From Berberis thunbergii (taxonomy: Eukaryota; Streptophyta; Magnoliopsida; Ranunculales; Berberidaceae), in NCBI GenBank assembly GCA_003290165.1, contig QNQO01007591.1, forward strand, positions 1-64,000: 64,000 bases of DNA, written 5' to 3'. A program made the position numbers and the translations under genes. The notes below the pieces were generated by a model. It searched no databases. It worked only from the letters and a program-made list of their open reading frames with translations, and had not been told where the DNA came from. This document shows positions 43,478-56,804 of the stretch, in pieces (positions within the stretch are counted from its first letter, which is position 1; each line of letters opens with the position of its first letter).

Positions 43478-46400
43478 ATGTGGTCGCGATCACCATTGTT
43501 GATTGCTCTTCTCCTATGTTTCCTTCACCACAGCTCGCGTGTTGGTGCACTCTATGGACCCTCTTCACCTGTAGTTCAGTTCACTGCATCCAACTTCAAG
43601 TCAAAGGTGAGGGTTTTTTTATTTGTAGATGCCCTTTTGTTTCTGAGCTTGTTTACATGTTCGATCACGTATGTTCTCAATATAAAATATTGATACCCAT
43701 TGGAGAAAGATGAGATTTTGATAATAATTTCAAGTACCCATTATTGAATTTTTGTTGATTTCTATTAGAAAGACCAAAATATTTTTGGTTGATTATACCC
43801 ATTGGAAAAAAACATAGAAAATAAAGTTGACTTGATTTGTCAAATTAGCTGAATTTGAATGTATTGGTTGAGGTTGTAGATCTGGGTTGTGTTTGAATAC
43901 TTTGGTCATAATGAGCTCATGTATGTTTTGGTCTATTTGTAATTTGGAAGTTAGTTGTTTGAATGAAATGGTGTTGCACTGTAAGGGTTAAATTGGATTT
44001 ATAAAATTTTAGATGAATTCTTACGATATGATTAATGTGCATTTGAAGCTCTCAAGTTTGTCTTTGATTGGGATTTTGGGAGATTTTGAGCCTGCATTAC
44101 TTAATAGTAGTCAGTAACACTTGCTTGTAAGCAAGAAACACGATATATTTTGACTGAGGTTTCTCAAACCTTCAAATTGGAATAGGATAGTTAAGCAAAG
44201 AAGAAAAAGAAATTATTGATATATAATAGTTGGAAGTTGAAACTCATGCAAGTGAGATAAATATTCTATAGTTCTTAGTTTCGAATCCTAACTTCAAATT
44301 CAGTTACATATCATTAGTTAATGAAAGCAAGTACAAGCCATATAATTCCATAAAATGCGCATGTTGAGTGAGAATGGTGCGCCTCTTATAACATGAAGAG
44401 CCTTTTAGATGTTTGTCATGAATGCTAAAAAAAGAAAATCAAAACTAACCAAAGGAATAAAAGAGGGGGAGTGTGTCTTATGACCTAGTATTATCTTATT
44501 AACGCATTGAAATAAGTTTTCAGGTCATTTTGCATGTGCACATGTTTTCAAAACCTTGTCCTAATTTTACATTTTATTTTTTGGCTTCAAGAGTCCTGCA
44601 ACAAGTCATCAATATGCTTTTCCAATACCATATCAAATTTATTGAGAGTTCCGCTTCTAATTGAGATTGAAATGTTGGCAGGTCCTAAATTCAAATGGAG
44701 TAGTTCTAGTTGAGTTCTTTGCACCTTGGTGTGGTCATTGTCAAGCTTTGACACCCATATGGGAAAAGGCCGCTACTGTATTGAAGGGTGTTGTTACTGT
44801 GGCAGCTCTTGATGCCGATGCTCACAAGGCACTTGCACAGGTTTGAAATCTGTTCATTTTGAAATTTTGTTTGGAATTGCATTATTAATATCTTAGCTCC
44901 CACACTATTTGCAATATCATCTCTGTAGTAGAAAATCTTTGTAAGACAGTTATCCATAAGGTGTTTGCATTGTACACTTACCTAACAGTTCATACATCAT
45001 CTTGATCATATGATGTATACAGACCCCCCCCCCCCAAAGGCTACTAGTTGTTTTGTGCAGTGTTAGTGAATAGAAAAGTATAATTTTACTTTACATCTCA
45101 TACTACACGCCTATTTCATCGATTTTGTTTATAATGTTAATGTTTTGTCCTCTGGCTTATTTACAGGAGTATGGAATTAAGGGGTTTCCAACTATAAAGG
45201 TTTTTGTACCCGGTAAGCCTCCAGTAGATTATCAAGGAGCAAGGGATGCCAAGCCTATAGCTGAATTTGCGCTCCAGCAGGTTTGTTGTAAAAATAGTTC
45301 ATGAGAAACTCAATATTCACATTGTTTACACCTTATTTTGTTTGTACAACTTCAAAGGCCATTCTTGCGACTACCCTTTTACAGTTCCTTAGTTATCAAA
45401 AAGTTGTGGTGATATACTAACAAACAAGCAATATCTTGTAGAATAATTCAGATTTTGCTAATAAGTACAAGCCACTGATAGAGCTATGTGTTCGAGTGTT
45501 ATAAATGTGCTTTTGAAGTAACATTCATTGTATTCATCTTCAAAGCAAACTTATGGAGTCTAATGTTTGGTGATCAATGCTTTTAAGTTAATTGTTTATC
45601 AGCATGCAAGTTAGTAATATTAATAGTATCCAAGCGAGTAAGCCATATTCAAGAAAACGGGACAGCGAATGCCTTCTTATTGATTATGGGAATTTGCTTG
45701 GATGAAAATACATTTTATGGATGTGTCAATAAGAGAGAGTAAAGAAGCACATGTATAAAATTTTGCAAGGGGTGAGAGTTGTTGCTTTGCTAAAAATTTT
45801 AAAGTAGCGTCCAAGACTTATCACTGGGTGTGTCCGTGTAAGTGGTAGCATGTGGGAGTTGACTAACTACGCATTATGGAGAGTAGAAAGGAGGAGAGTT
45901 TTGAGAGAGCTGATGGGTGCTCTGTTATTTAATTGGTGATTAATTAGCGATTAATGTTGGTTTAGTCACTTCTTGCTAGTAGAGCATTACGATTTTCGAA
46001 TTAATTATTTGAATAATTTTTTGGGCGATTAATAGGCAAGAATCGATGATTTCTCACCATTAATCGCTTTCAAAATTCACCGATTAATAGGTCCATGCAA
46101 TATGTTATAAACAAATGAGAAAAAAATTAAAGATTATTTTTATTCTACCATAACATATCAATACTTTTCCCAGAGGGGCAATACCAAGAGTGTGTAAAGA
46201 AGGTAGAAAGAAAGATCTAAGATAAAATTGAAAAATGACCAAAGAAAAATAATAGTAAAACTAAAGAATATGGACAGATACACCTCTATCAAACATTGAA
46301 TATTTATTTTTGTTATAATTTGCCTTGAATTGTGGCATGTGATATTTACTACTTCAATTTACCTTAATTTTCAAAAAAAAAAAAATTTGTAGTAAACATA

Positions 46401-48993
46401 TTACTTCGAAGGATAGAGAAAGTATGTTTATAAAATACAAGCCAGTTACATCCCATAAATTTAATTAATTCCGATTAGCTGTGAACTGATGAAGGTATGA
46501 TTAACGGATTTAACTACATAAGATGGGTGTGTATTTAATCAGCTTCTAGTTTTTGGGGTAGGTTTACTTTAATCTATGACTTTCGCTGAATACTCTTGCC
46601 AACTATTGCGCCTTGACTTACATATTGAACTTTATTCATCAATTCGGTATAGACTAGATCTCTTTGAATTTTCTTTCTCTGTTGTGAGTTGTCTTTAGTC
46701 TATGTGGATGTGCTAACTCGCTGTATACATGCACAGGTGAAATCACTTTTGAAAGATCGTCTAAGTGGAAAGACAGCTGCAGGATCCTCTGAGAAAAAAG
46801 AACAACCAAGTGCATCCATCGAGCTGAATTCTCGTAATTTTGATGAACAGGTCATTAAAAGTAAAGATCTTTGGATCGTAGAGTTTTTTGCACCCTGGTG
46901 AGTGTTTCCAATTGCTGAAAGTTTCAGTCATTTGATTAATCTAATTGATAGACAGTTTTGCTGACAGACATTAGAAATCAATTGAGAAACCATGATCTAA
47001 ATGAAGAGTTCATCACTGATTTCATTCCTCAAAAGTGATTGTTTCATTTTATTATCTTCTATATATGAACTCTAATATATTTTACGATTTGAAATCTAAT
47101 ATATTTTATGATGTAACTATTGTATATAATACGAAATCAAAATTGCACTATTTAGATGGTTCCTGTCAGTAAATTCTATTTGCAAGGACTTATTTATGCC
47201 TTATAGCTGATGCTGTTCATTCTCTTTTCAGGTGTGGACACTGTAAAAAATTGGCTCCTGAGTGGAAGAGAGCCGCAAATAACTTGAAGGGGAAGGTGAA
47301 ACTAGGACATGTAGATTGTGATGCTGAGAAGGTAATATTTTACATTTGAAAACACTATATATGCTCTTTTTAGTATTCTCTCATGGTTTCAGAACAAACA
47401 GTTATCCTCTACCAGTTGCGTAGATTTTATCGTGCAAAAGTCGGAACTGTCTAGGTTGTGATCTCTAAGTTCTCTTTCTTGTGTTATAAGATTCTTGGTT
47501 GATGGAATCTTCAACTGTAGTACCGTTTCCACTCTAAAATACATCCTTGCTACCTATTCCAATTTAAACCGTCTTCTCTGTCATTCTGGCCCTTGCATCA
47601 AATACTATAGCATTGCTCCTACTTAAAGCTCTTCTATTTCCTTCTCTTGGCAACACTATTTGTGCTAACCAGTCTGATAACTCCTATGGCAAGATTGAAC
47701 CTTTTATCTTTGCCATCAGCCTCTCAGTTCAAATTTCTTTGACAACTCAAATCTTTCAGTTAGCATAGCTCTATACTGTCATGTTCAGAATCTGAGATTT
47801 ATGATTTTTCAACTTTCCTCGCATGAAAAGGGACTACTCACTGCTCAGGACACCAATTAATATACTGTAGTTTGAAGTTGGTGATTTTTTGGCACACTTA
47901 TCCATAAACTTCCAAGCACTTTTTTCTGTGATTGGTGAATATCAATTCTAATGATCTGCAAAATACAAGATACTTTGGGAAGCTATTCTATCTTTCCATT
48001 GCTAACATAGTTTTTGTGACCAGTCCCTGATGAGCAGGTTCAATGTGCAAGGATTCCCCACCATCTTGGTGTTTGGTGCTGACAAAGATAGCCCATTCCC
48101 CTACGAGGGTGGAAGAGTTGCCGGAGCAATTGAATCCTTTGCATTGGAACAGCTGGAGACAAATGTTGCTCCCCCTGAAGTGAATGAACTGACTGGTTCA
48201 GTAAGTATTTGTCTCTCATCCCAACAGGTTATAGATTGTGTGAAACTGTTTATTGAGACTTCTCGATCTGTTCATGTAGGATGTGTTGGAAGAGAAGTGT
48301 GGCCCAGCTGCAATCTGTTTTGTTGCTTTCCTACCTGACATTTTGGATTCAAAGGCAGAGGGAAGAAACAAGTACATTCAGACTTTGTTAACTGTTGCAG
48401 AGAAGTTCAAAAGAAGTCCTTACAGGCAAGTATTGATAGGGGTTCATCATATTGGTATATGTTTTTCTTTTTCTTTCATGTGCAAACATATTAATCTAGC
48501 TGTTTGACAGCTTTGGCTTGAATGCATAGCATGTTGTAAGTGTCCATCTGCTAACAGAAAGGATTGAATGTCTATTGCAGCTATCTTTGGGCAGCTGCAG
48601 GAAAGCAGCCAGATCTTGAGAAGCAAGTTGGTGTCGGTGGCTACGGATACCCAGCTTTGGTAGCTCTGAACATAAAGAAAGGTGCTTTTGCCCCACTTAA
48701 GAGTGCATTTGAACTTGATCAAGTGAAGTAAGTTTTCTCCCTTGTTTCTATCTTCAAAATATCAATTAAAAAGATAAAAATACTGAACAGAAGTGACTAA
48801 TATTGAATCCGGTTTCAGAGAGTTTGTGAAAGAGGCTGGTCGTGGAGGGAAGGGAAATCTACCTTTAGAGAGCACCCCTGTGATTGTCAAGACAGAACCT
48901 TGGGACGGTAAAGATGGAGAGATTATCGAAGAGGATGAATTCTCCCTTGAAGAACTCATGGGTGACGACAATACAAGCAAGGATGAGTTGTAA
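43478..48993 (+). CDS. PDIL2-3: P5-type protein disulfide isomerase (PDIL2-2/2-3 group)
   Basis: Nine exons: 43478-43606, 44682-44840, 45167-45280, 46737-46897, 47232-47331, 48024-48200, 48280-48425, 48581-48727, 48819-48993; 435 residues, close to the 440 of Arabidopsis PDIL2-3. A signal peptide (residues 1 to about 24) is followed by two thioredoxin domains, each with an active CGHC (60-63 and 189-192) and a cis-Pro in GFPT (104 and 233), a C-terminal domain with [13 protein letters not shown], an acidic tail and the ER retention signal KDEL at the very end. It forms and reshuffles disulfides in the ER lumen. All joins keep frame. Intron 7 has a GC donor. Intron 3 (45281-46736) carries AT-rich repeat-like sequence. 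The start is fixed by the signal peptide and in-frame upstream stops. I use PDIL2-3 by similarity; PDIL2-2 is the alternative. Confidence 0.95.
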
Positions 48994-50604
48994 TTGACTT
49001 ATAGTTGAATGAGCGAGTAGAATTGTACCAAGAATGACAGACAAGTAACAATTTTGATTTTTCTCTTCCAAGCCGCATTATCTATGTGATTGTGATCTAA
49101 GCTAACCATGTTTCTTTAAAAAAAAAAAATTTTTTTTTTTTTTGCCAAATCCACTTATGGCTGTCTTTGCTTATAATCTTTTCTTTCGATCATCTCTGCT
49201 TAGCAAATCATGAAAGTGACTGAACGTTATCTTATGAAGTGTATAACTTATGAGCTGGACAGTATACATGGCAATCTCTCGTAGGACCTTGCAACAAAGA
49301 GAGCTATTTGACAATGCACTTCTAATACAGGAGACCTGGTTTCCAGATGTGTTTTAGGTAGAAAGATATTGACATTTATCAGAAGTTTGATCATCCTACT
49401 CGTACAATTTGTCTCTAACCCTCGCCCATATTTCTAACTAGTATTTTTTAATTAAGATTTGTAACGTAATTCTTGTATATGGTATTGTTGATTTACTAGC
49501 ACACACATCACCTGTTACTGGATTTTATCAGTCATTTCCCTGATGCACTGGAACCAGAGTAAGTTCCAGTTTGCTTCAATTGTTTTAGGATCTCGCCACA
49601 AGCATGGGACGTCACTGTCCTCATCATCTATAACACTTTCTCGAAGTGTTTAGCTTTCGATGAAAACTGACAGTTACAGTGTGCATAGCTCTGTTATAGG
49701 TAATCATTAATGTGCATTACTGCAGTCATCAAATTTACTTTAGTTTTTACTTCTTTACTCTTATGTTGTCGTTGAATCGGCTTACAGACATATGTCAATT
49801 GGAACACCTTAACCTATGCCTCTGTATCCGTATTTTCACTGGCAGTTAGATTTGCCATTAACAAGCACACAATCGCGTCTCACCCAATAGATTGGGTGCT
49901 GCAACAGTTAACAGACAATTTAACATGGTATCAAAGCATTGGCCTTAAAGAGGTCGCACGGTTGATTTCTTTTACAGAGTAATCACTTAAGGCATTTTCT
50001 ACTACTTTCCAGCACATGAAGATTGTAAGAACGCTACATTAGGAGTGGTAAAGGTAATTAGCGCGTTATAATGAAGTTTATAACAACTCCATTACAATTC
50101 TGAATATATTCATTTTGTTTTACAGGCATCAATTTGAAGATGCATGATGTCCACCCTCAGGACTAAAATCCAATCCATTATATGAAACTCTATTATAGGT
50201 TCCTCCTGTCCATCTCAATCCCCAACAAACCCTACCTGTTCAGGTGCCAATCACACACCATCACTCCAAGCCACACTCCTCTCTTTTGACCTTCCATTAT
50301 TCTTTTCCCTTTGCTTTGCCAACACCAAAAAATGACAAACCATAGTTTATTCCCTTAAATCATTTTTTTAAATTAATTGTTTAACTTCTGATGTGATACT
50401 CCACGTGGCAAACACCAGTTGGATAGCGGCGCGAACAGCGCGCTTCCCAAGATACATCTCATGCACAAAGGGTCCCACTTCCAGCTATAATCAGGAACAC
50501 TTGGTTGAACTCTATTCATGTTCATGTTCATGTTTGTTTTTGTTTTCCAAGAAATTTGATATGAGATTTTTGTCAATAGTTTTGTTAGATTTGTTTATTC
50601 AGCT
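48994..50604. other. PDI 3' flank and intergenic, no gene
   Basis: A/T homopolymer pair (49119-49143), then AT-rich sequence without a coding signal. Short ORFs at 50373-50611 are chance. Confidence 0.5.
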
Positions 50605-50799
50605 TTTCTAACAATGCGCGAGGAAAAGAGGGCGAGAAATGGGTGGTCATCTTGGTTGAACACTTGCTTGAACTCAACTCATTTCTAACAGGTAGTGACG
50701 GAGTCAGGATTTTTGTCGAGGAGGGGCAGAGTGATGTCATAATTAATTAAATATAATATAAAAATTAGTTATTTTAACATGAATTTTTTTAAACCCGAA

Positions 50800-50970
50800 A
50801 TTCTTCCTAGCCTAGAAAAATCAGCGAGGTTGCTGTCTGGGGAGGCAAAAATACATTTTTGCCCCCCTATTTAACAACCTTTTTGGAAAAGGTGTTTAAA
50901 GAGGGGGGCAAAAGTGTATTTTTACCCCCAGGCAGCAAACCAAGTAGGGGGACCCAGACCCTATAGAATT
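50800..50970. repeat. Hairpin MITE copy 1
   Basis: CTGTCTGGGGAGGCAAAAAT pairs with TTTTTACCCCCAGGCAGC across a loop around 50885. Inner words GCCCCCCTATTTAA and TTTAAAGAGGGGGGC are complementary. Outer words CCTAG and CTATAG are weak TIR remnants. Confidence 0.75.
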
Positions 50971-51380
50971 ACTACTATATTCATTGATTACTACTATAGC
51001 AAAAAGGGGAGTACAACAAAGACAGTCATTGAAGATGATTACTATTATATTCATTGAAGATGATTACTACTTATAGAAACACAACAGAAGAGAAGGGTTT
51101 GAATCATCGATTACTACTACATGAAGAAAATGAGGAAGAGATTGAGTTGCTTACGATTTTTTTTGTGGAGATGACCAACACAGTGATTAATGAAGGCACC
51201 TGGTACCTAGAAGAAGAAGAATAATGTGGTTTGGATCCTACTAGATCTTGTGAAGATGAGCTCAAATAACTCAATAGTTATAGATCTTTGAAGATGATGA
51301 AATATAGGGGTTTCCATCATCTTATCCAATCGATGGAGTATGAAGAAGAAACTGTGAATTTTGGTTTCTTTGAGGAGCAG

Positions 51381-51516
51381 TTCTAGCTAGTCTGGGAAAC
51401 CAGCCTGATTTTCCTGCCTGGGAGCCCTCTTTAAAACATCTTTTTGGAGTATGTGTTTAAAGAGGGGGCAAAAATGTATTTTCGCCCCCCCCCCAAGCAG
51501 GGAAGACTCGCTAGAA
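51381..51516. repeat. Hairpin MITE copy 2
   Basis: Outer TIR TTCTAGCTAGTC / GACTCGCTAGAA, inner GGGAGCCCTCTTTAAAACAT and GTTTAAAGAGGGGGC. It has lost part of the left arm compared with copies 1 and 3. Confidence 0.72.
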
Positions 51517-51588
51517 TTTCTGTTCTTTGAGAGATTTGAGGGATTTAACCTCTATCTTTAACTCTAAAAGTATAGTTTGAATTCCCAA

Positions 51589-51754
51589 ATTCTAGACAGC
51601 CTGGGAGAGGCTGCCTGGGGACCCAAAATACAAGTTTGCCCCCCCCCCATCTTTAAATACCTTCTCCAAAAAGTTGTTTAAAGAGGGGGGGGGGGAATTT
51701 GTATTTTGGCCTCCCAGGCAGCAAACCAGGCTGTCTACCCGAGCTGTCTAGAAT
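51589..51754. repeat. Hairpin MITE copy 3
   Basis: The best preserved copy: perfect 12-bp outer TIR ATTCTAGACAGC / GCTGTCTAGAAT, then CTGCCTGGGGACCCAAAATA pairing with TATTTTGGCCTCCCAGGCAG. Inner G and C homopolymer runs (51633-51641 and 51684-51694) mark the stem. No TSD is visible. Confidence 0.82.
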
Positions 51755-52060
51755 AACTCGTTTGAATTTGATATGTACATGATTTGAAGGATAAAGTCCT
51801 GGTTAAAGTGAAAGTGAGAATAGAGGGGCACATAAAAAAACTAATTGAGGGACAAATAAATTATAAAAAAAAAAAAAAAATTCTCAAAAGTCAGTGGACT
51901 TGCCCCCACTCGCCCCCTCGTAGATCCGTGCCTGCTAACAGGAACACTTGGTTGAACAGGAACACTTGGTTGAACCCATTTCTCTCGAGATGTGTGTGGT
52001 TGCTCATCTTGAGGGGATGGGTGCCCATCCCTCGCTCCTCTCCCTCTTCCTCGACAATAA

Positions 52061-53173
52061 GAAAAGCCCTTGTTTATTAGTTTATGAGCTACCTTGTTGA
52101 TGAAGATGTTAGCTCACTAATTTGTGTTTGTTAGTGTTAATAATGCAGGTTAGATTTAATATGAAATTGAGTGATTGAAGGTAATGAATGATGCTATGAT
52201 ATTTTCTACGGAAAATATACACAAAAAGTACTAGAATATAGTGACTACGAAGAAATGGGTTACAACTACGGATGACAATAGATCGAGCATGGTTTAGGTA
52301 TGACAAACTCAATCAGAGTCAAACCCAACCCGAGAATCTCACCTTATGGCTACTGATGAGACATCAAACAGTTATTCGATCACAGTTGAATACGTGGCAA
52401 AGATCAATTTTAATGAAAAGGGCTAGGACAAGCCAGATCAAAGTCAGACTCAGTTCAGCATGTAAGTCGTGTGATCAAGCCCCGATAACATAAGTCCAAT
52501 ATGGCGAAAGTCTTGGAACTTGGTATAGAACAATAAGTCCCGAATACAGACCTTTGGCCTATAGCATGCCCAAAGTCCATTACTATAGGCCAAAGTCCAT
52601 TTAGGCTACTCTAGGTCCAATTCAGCATTGAATACTAAAAAGAGCCAAGTGTCAAAGAATATCAGCCGTGAATGGTGCATGGACATAAGTTGATAAGGAA
52701 AGATTCTAAGTGAGATTTCTCCCTCCATCACGTATTTAAATGTAGAGTCAATGAAGGAGTAAAACACTCATTATATAAAGTGAATAAAATGGATGAGATA
52801 GGTACAAACATGCAATCCTAATTTTATCAGTCTAATTTCATCCTTGTTCAAATGCATGTCTTTATCATCGGAATGTCTTTGGCTGTCACAATGGTGGTCT
52901 TTGGTTTATCACTGCTCATTTTTACAGGTCAAAGTCAACATAAACGAATTTAAACGCATCAGCTTCAACGGGCTATATTCAACTCCCATTAAAAAGTAAC
53001 TATGTCGTACAACTCTAACCACTAGGCCATAACACCATTGGCTCCTCAAATATTGAAAATGTTGTATTTAATATTTGATCAAACATATTAATGGAATAAC
53101 TTGCACATTGAAGTACTAGAAAGCCCCTTTTTTGAAGGGCCATTTAAGTCTTGTTCCTCCACCTCCCTGTTCT
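52061..53173. other. Intergenic; possible LTR scrap
   Basis: No gene. The 52272-52830 stretch has retrotransposon-LTR style (a repeated AAAGTCCATT word; TATTTAAATGTAG then a TATATAAAG run near 52773). No partner or TSD was found. Confidence 0.4.
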
Positions 53174-53183
53174 ATATATAAAA
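53174..53183 (+). promoter_or_regulatory. TATA box of DUF3537 gene copy A
   Basis: TATATATAAA about 114-123 bp before the ATG at 53297, in the context CTGTTCTATATATAAA, which is repeated almost exactly before copy B (56805-56814). Shared promoter context shows that the duplicated segment included the core promoter. Confidence 0.7.
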
Positions 53184-53296
53184 TAAATCAACCAAACAGC
53201 TATCATTGACTCCAATCTATCCTCTCTTTCTTCCTCTCTCAATCACCCCCATTGAGAAGGAAGAACAGCAACCAGAGTAAACAACACAACACAACT

Positions 53297-55902
53297 ATGG
53301 GTGATGAAGAGAGACAAACCTTATTGAAGACAAACACCACCACTAACAACAACCATCTCTCACGTTGCACATCAAATGCAGGAGATGAGTTGAAGAGCTT
53401 CAGAACTTGCCTTAGATGGATGTGTGTAGACCAATCAACCCCACTGTGGGCATGTCTCTCATGGTCTCTCTTCTTCCTTCTAAACTTCGCAGTTCCGATT
53501 CTTTCGCATTTCATTCTAGCTTGTCCAGATTGTGATGGCATGCATGATAGACCCTATGATAAGGTTGTTCAATTATCTCTTTCCTCTGTTGCTGCTCTTT
53601 CCTTCCTCTGCCTCTCTCGATTTGTTCGAAAGTATGGGTTGAGGAGGTTTCTTTTTCTTGATAAACTATACGATGAAAGCGAAAAGGTTCGCAAAGGATA
53701 TACTGCACAACTCCATGTAAGTTTCTTCAACTATGATCTTCTGTTTCTTCTTCTCTTTTTATATATGTTCTTCTTATTAGTGATAATCAAATTATCTGTT
53801 TATATAATCCAAATTTAGAGAAATTGAGATAAACCCATTGTGTAAAAATCCACTATGAGATATGGGTTTTCTAGTTTTGATTGATTTTCATTGAATTTTG
53901 ATCTGTTTTGAATCTCAAAAATAGCCATACAGAGTAGAACATTTTATAGTTTTGATTGAGGGTGTAAACTAAGTCAATACACTTCAAAAACTTTGATTTG
54001 TGTTTGTTGATCATTTTTTTAAGTAAAACAAGTATATACTATTCAAAAACTTTGATTTGTTTATGCTGATTTTTGTGAAGTGGTTCTGCTTGACTTCCAT
54101 GGTATTATTGAATTGTTGTTACTATTTAGAGATTAATTAGAGATGACAGAATGGATTATCTAATAGTTATTTCAAACTCTGTTATCTATTGGCTGTCACA
54201 CTATGGAGTTCAAAATCTTTTGAACTCTTCATGTAACATACTCTTTGATAAGAGTTAACTTGAATTACTCACTTACAATTCGCGAGTTCCAATGGTTTGG
54301 ACTTTGGATTCCTTTCTGTAATGGAAGATGAGCGGGGAAGCTCACCACCTTTATTGTTTCCTTAGACTTTTGAGGTAAAGTTAGGTTAATGTAGTGATCA
54401 GTCCAAATAATTCTAGTTGTAATCATTGTGTTTATACTCTAGTACCTCTAGGTTTTGTATTTTCTTTGCAACTTTGCTAAGGGGACCGCCAGCTAAAAGG
54501 ATCGAAGAAATTGCAATGGTTAATGATGCATCAAGACGCGTAATGTTCCATTCCTCACGTAAAGCACTTTATCAATAAACGATAATCTATACATCTAAAT
54601 ACACCATCAATAGTTGTAATTAAGACTGGCTTCTAAGCACTTAAAAAAAACACCACCTAAATAAGAGACCGAAGGCTCACCATAGCATTACATTGCATTG
54701 TTTAGATGCACCTAATTAACTCAATAAAAAGGTTTAAATAAAAAATTTTAATATAAATAGATCATTTCTTGTATCCTTATTTGTTTTGTCATGATCATTT
54801 GTACAGAGGTCATTGGGAATTCTAGCATGGTTCGTCTTACCATGTTTAGCTGCAGAGGCCGGCTACAAAATATGGTGGTATGGCTCCGGAGCCAGTCAAA
54901 TCCCATTCCTTGGAAATGTGTATCTAAGCGATGCTATTGCATGCATTTTGGAAATTTTCTCATGGTTCTACAGAACATCGATCTTCTTCCTAGTATGTGT
55001 ACTCTTCCGTCTGATATGCTCTCTCCAGATTCTGAGGTTCCAGGACTTTGCTCAAGTGTTTCAAGAAGAATCAGATGTGGGGTGTGTGTTGAAAGAACAT
55101 CTCAGAATCAGAAGGCAGCTCAGGATCATAAGCCATCGCTACCGTGCATTCATTCTGTCTGCGCTGATCATTGTTACTGCAAGTCAGTTTGCATCTTTGC
55201 TTATAACCACTCGTGCTAAGGCCAATATCAACATCTACAGAGCTGGCGAACTGGCTGTAAGTTTACTTGTTAGACATTCTCAAATTTTTTACGATGACAG
55301 CAATAAATTTCTCAACTCCCGGATAGTTTACATGTTGATCTAGAGTTACTGTGCTTGTGCAGCTATGTTCCATGACTTTTGTGGCAGGTCTGGCTATACT
55401 GCTTCGCAGTGCCACAAAGATCACACACAAGGCGCAGTCTGTGACTTGTCTAGCTGCCAAGTGGCACATCTGTGCAACATTGGACTCATTTGATAACACC
55501 GATGGTGAGACACCTAGAATTCAAGTTGCTTCAGATGGTGACAGGGTATTTTCAGCCAATATAAATCTAGAATCCGATGATGACACTGCTGATGGAGATG
55601 AAGATGATGATATCGATAACACTAGGATCATTTTCCCAGCTTATACCCACACCATCTGCTTCCAGAAGAGACAGGCTCTAGGTAAGTTAACATACATTTG
55701 ATCAAGTTCCTGTTTTCACCTTGTTACATTCACCCGAAGCTTAATATACATGTTTTGTTGTGTCACAGTTACATACTTTGAGAACAACCGAGCGGGGATA
55801 ACAGTGTTCGGGTTCATGCTGGACAGGACTTTGCTACACGCCATTTTTGGAGTTGAGATGTCCTTGGTGCTCTGGTTGCTTGGGAAGACTGTTGGAATTT
55901 AA
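53297..55902 (+). CDS. DUF3537 seven-helix membrane protein, copy A (intact)
   Basis: Four exons (53297-53716, 54807-55256, 55363-55681, 55769-55902), all GT-AG and in frame, giving 440 residues, the usual DUF3537 length. Seven hydrophobic segments are visible (about 50-74, 90-110, 143-165, 184-215, 252-274, 291-310, 408-438) with an acidic loop (DDDTADGDEDDDIDN, about 358-372) between the last two. Plant DUF3537 proteins are often labelled extracellular ligand-gated ion channel-like, and published structure comparisons relate them to insect odorant/gustatory receptors. The ligand is unknown. The upstream ATG at 53252 is in frame but follows the TATA box closely; MGDEERQ at 53297 is preferred because copy B starts the same way. 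A tandem duplicate follows at 56927. Confidence 0.93.
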
Positions 55903-56804
55903 TAAGTCATAGTGTATTCTGTGTGCAATGTAATTTTTGTAGGTTATCTCTGTTTCTCTATCCGATTTTTTATTCTTTGGGTATTATTTTCTCCTGTTTT
56001 TCATGTAGATCTTGTATTTATGCATGTTCATGTTTATTTTTGTTATGTAAGAAATTTGATATGAAATTTCTTTATAGTTTTGTTAGATTTGTTTCCAATG
56101 CCTGTTTTCCGTGATTCCCAAACACTTTCTAGAAATCCTCCTATAGTTTAATGTCATCCTTAAGATTACTACTATCGTTTGCACTGAAAGTATATCAGTA
56201 TATCAATTGTTATCTCATTAAATTTTGTAATCAAAAAAAAAATGTATATACATCACAATGCAAATATATTCAAAACTAAGAAAGTAACAAAGCCTTACTC
56301 CTTTAAACAACATTGAATAAAATGAAAACTTGTTGTTCATACAATTTTATTTCATGGTCTAATTTAATGTCAGTTTCTTTAAATTAATTAAAAATCTTGT
56401 ATAGGTGACAACTATATACATGTAAAGAATATGTACTACAACGCATCACTAGTATAAATAAGAATACAAGGGTTTTTTTTTTCCGCTGATGAAACCACAA
56501 GTTGAAAACTGAACAAACTAAGAAATATGAGAATACTGGGTCAAAGTCATCGATAAGTATTAGCTAGGGTACCAACTCAGCAGTAGACTTGTGGCGGATG
56601 GAATCACTCTTCCAACGGCATTTGGGATTTGAAAGACACCCATTAATTTCCACTTCGAACCTTTTTTTTTTTTTTTTGGTTATAAAACAAGGACTTCAAA
56701 TGTCGATTTTAAAAGATTTAGCATATGTTTTTGCATTAATCTGTCATTGTAATTCTATATATGTGTTAAGTACTATTTTAAGTCTTCTTCCACCCCCACT
56801 GTTC
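55903..56804. other. Spacer between DUF3537 copies
   Basis: No gene. A poly-T run at 56660-56677 and AT-rich sequence. Confidence 0.5.

Larger units (their letters stand above)
50693..51934. mobile_element. hAT-type element with exact TSD, host of three MITEs
   Basis: Flanked by an identical 8-bp CTAACAGG (50685-50692 and 51935-51942). The ends are imperfectly inverted: TGACGGAGTCAGGA on the left against GCACGGATCTACGA on the right read inward, the ACGGA core that also marks the elements at 23141 and 58632. The left end continues GAGGGGCAGAG and the right ACTCGCCCCCT. No transposase. It holds three copies of a hairpin MITE (see separate entries). Confidence 0.75.
50605..52060. mobile_element. 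Foldback element split by a hAT insertion
   Basis: The left arm (50605-50692: GCGCGAGGAAAAGAGGGCGA, then GGGTGGTCATCTTG) pairs with the right arm (about 51943-52060: CTCATCTTGAGGGGATGGG ... TCCCTCTTCCTCG), and GGAACACTTGGTTGAAC occurs at 50494, 51941 and 51958. The arms belong to the family seen at 31690 and 38045. The hAT-type element at 50693-51934 sits between them. Confidence 0.65.

Noticed and set aside
43260..43568. 102-codon minus-strand ORF over the PDI first exon
   Set aside because: Antisense to the signal peptide exon; no known domain.
48447..49071. Minus-strand ORFs opposite PDI exons 8 and 9
   Set aside because: Shadows of real exons.
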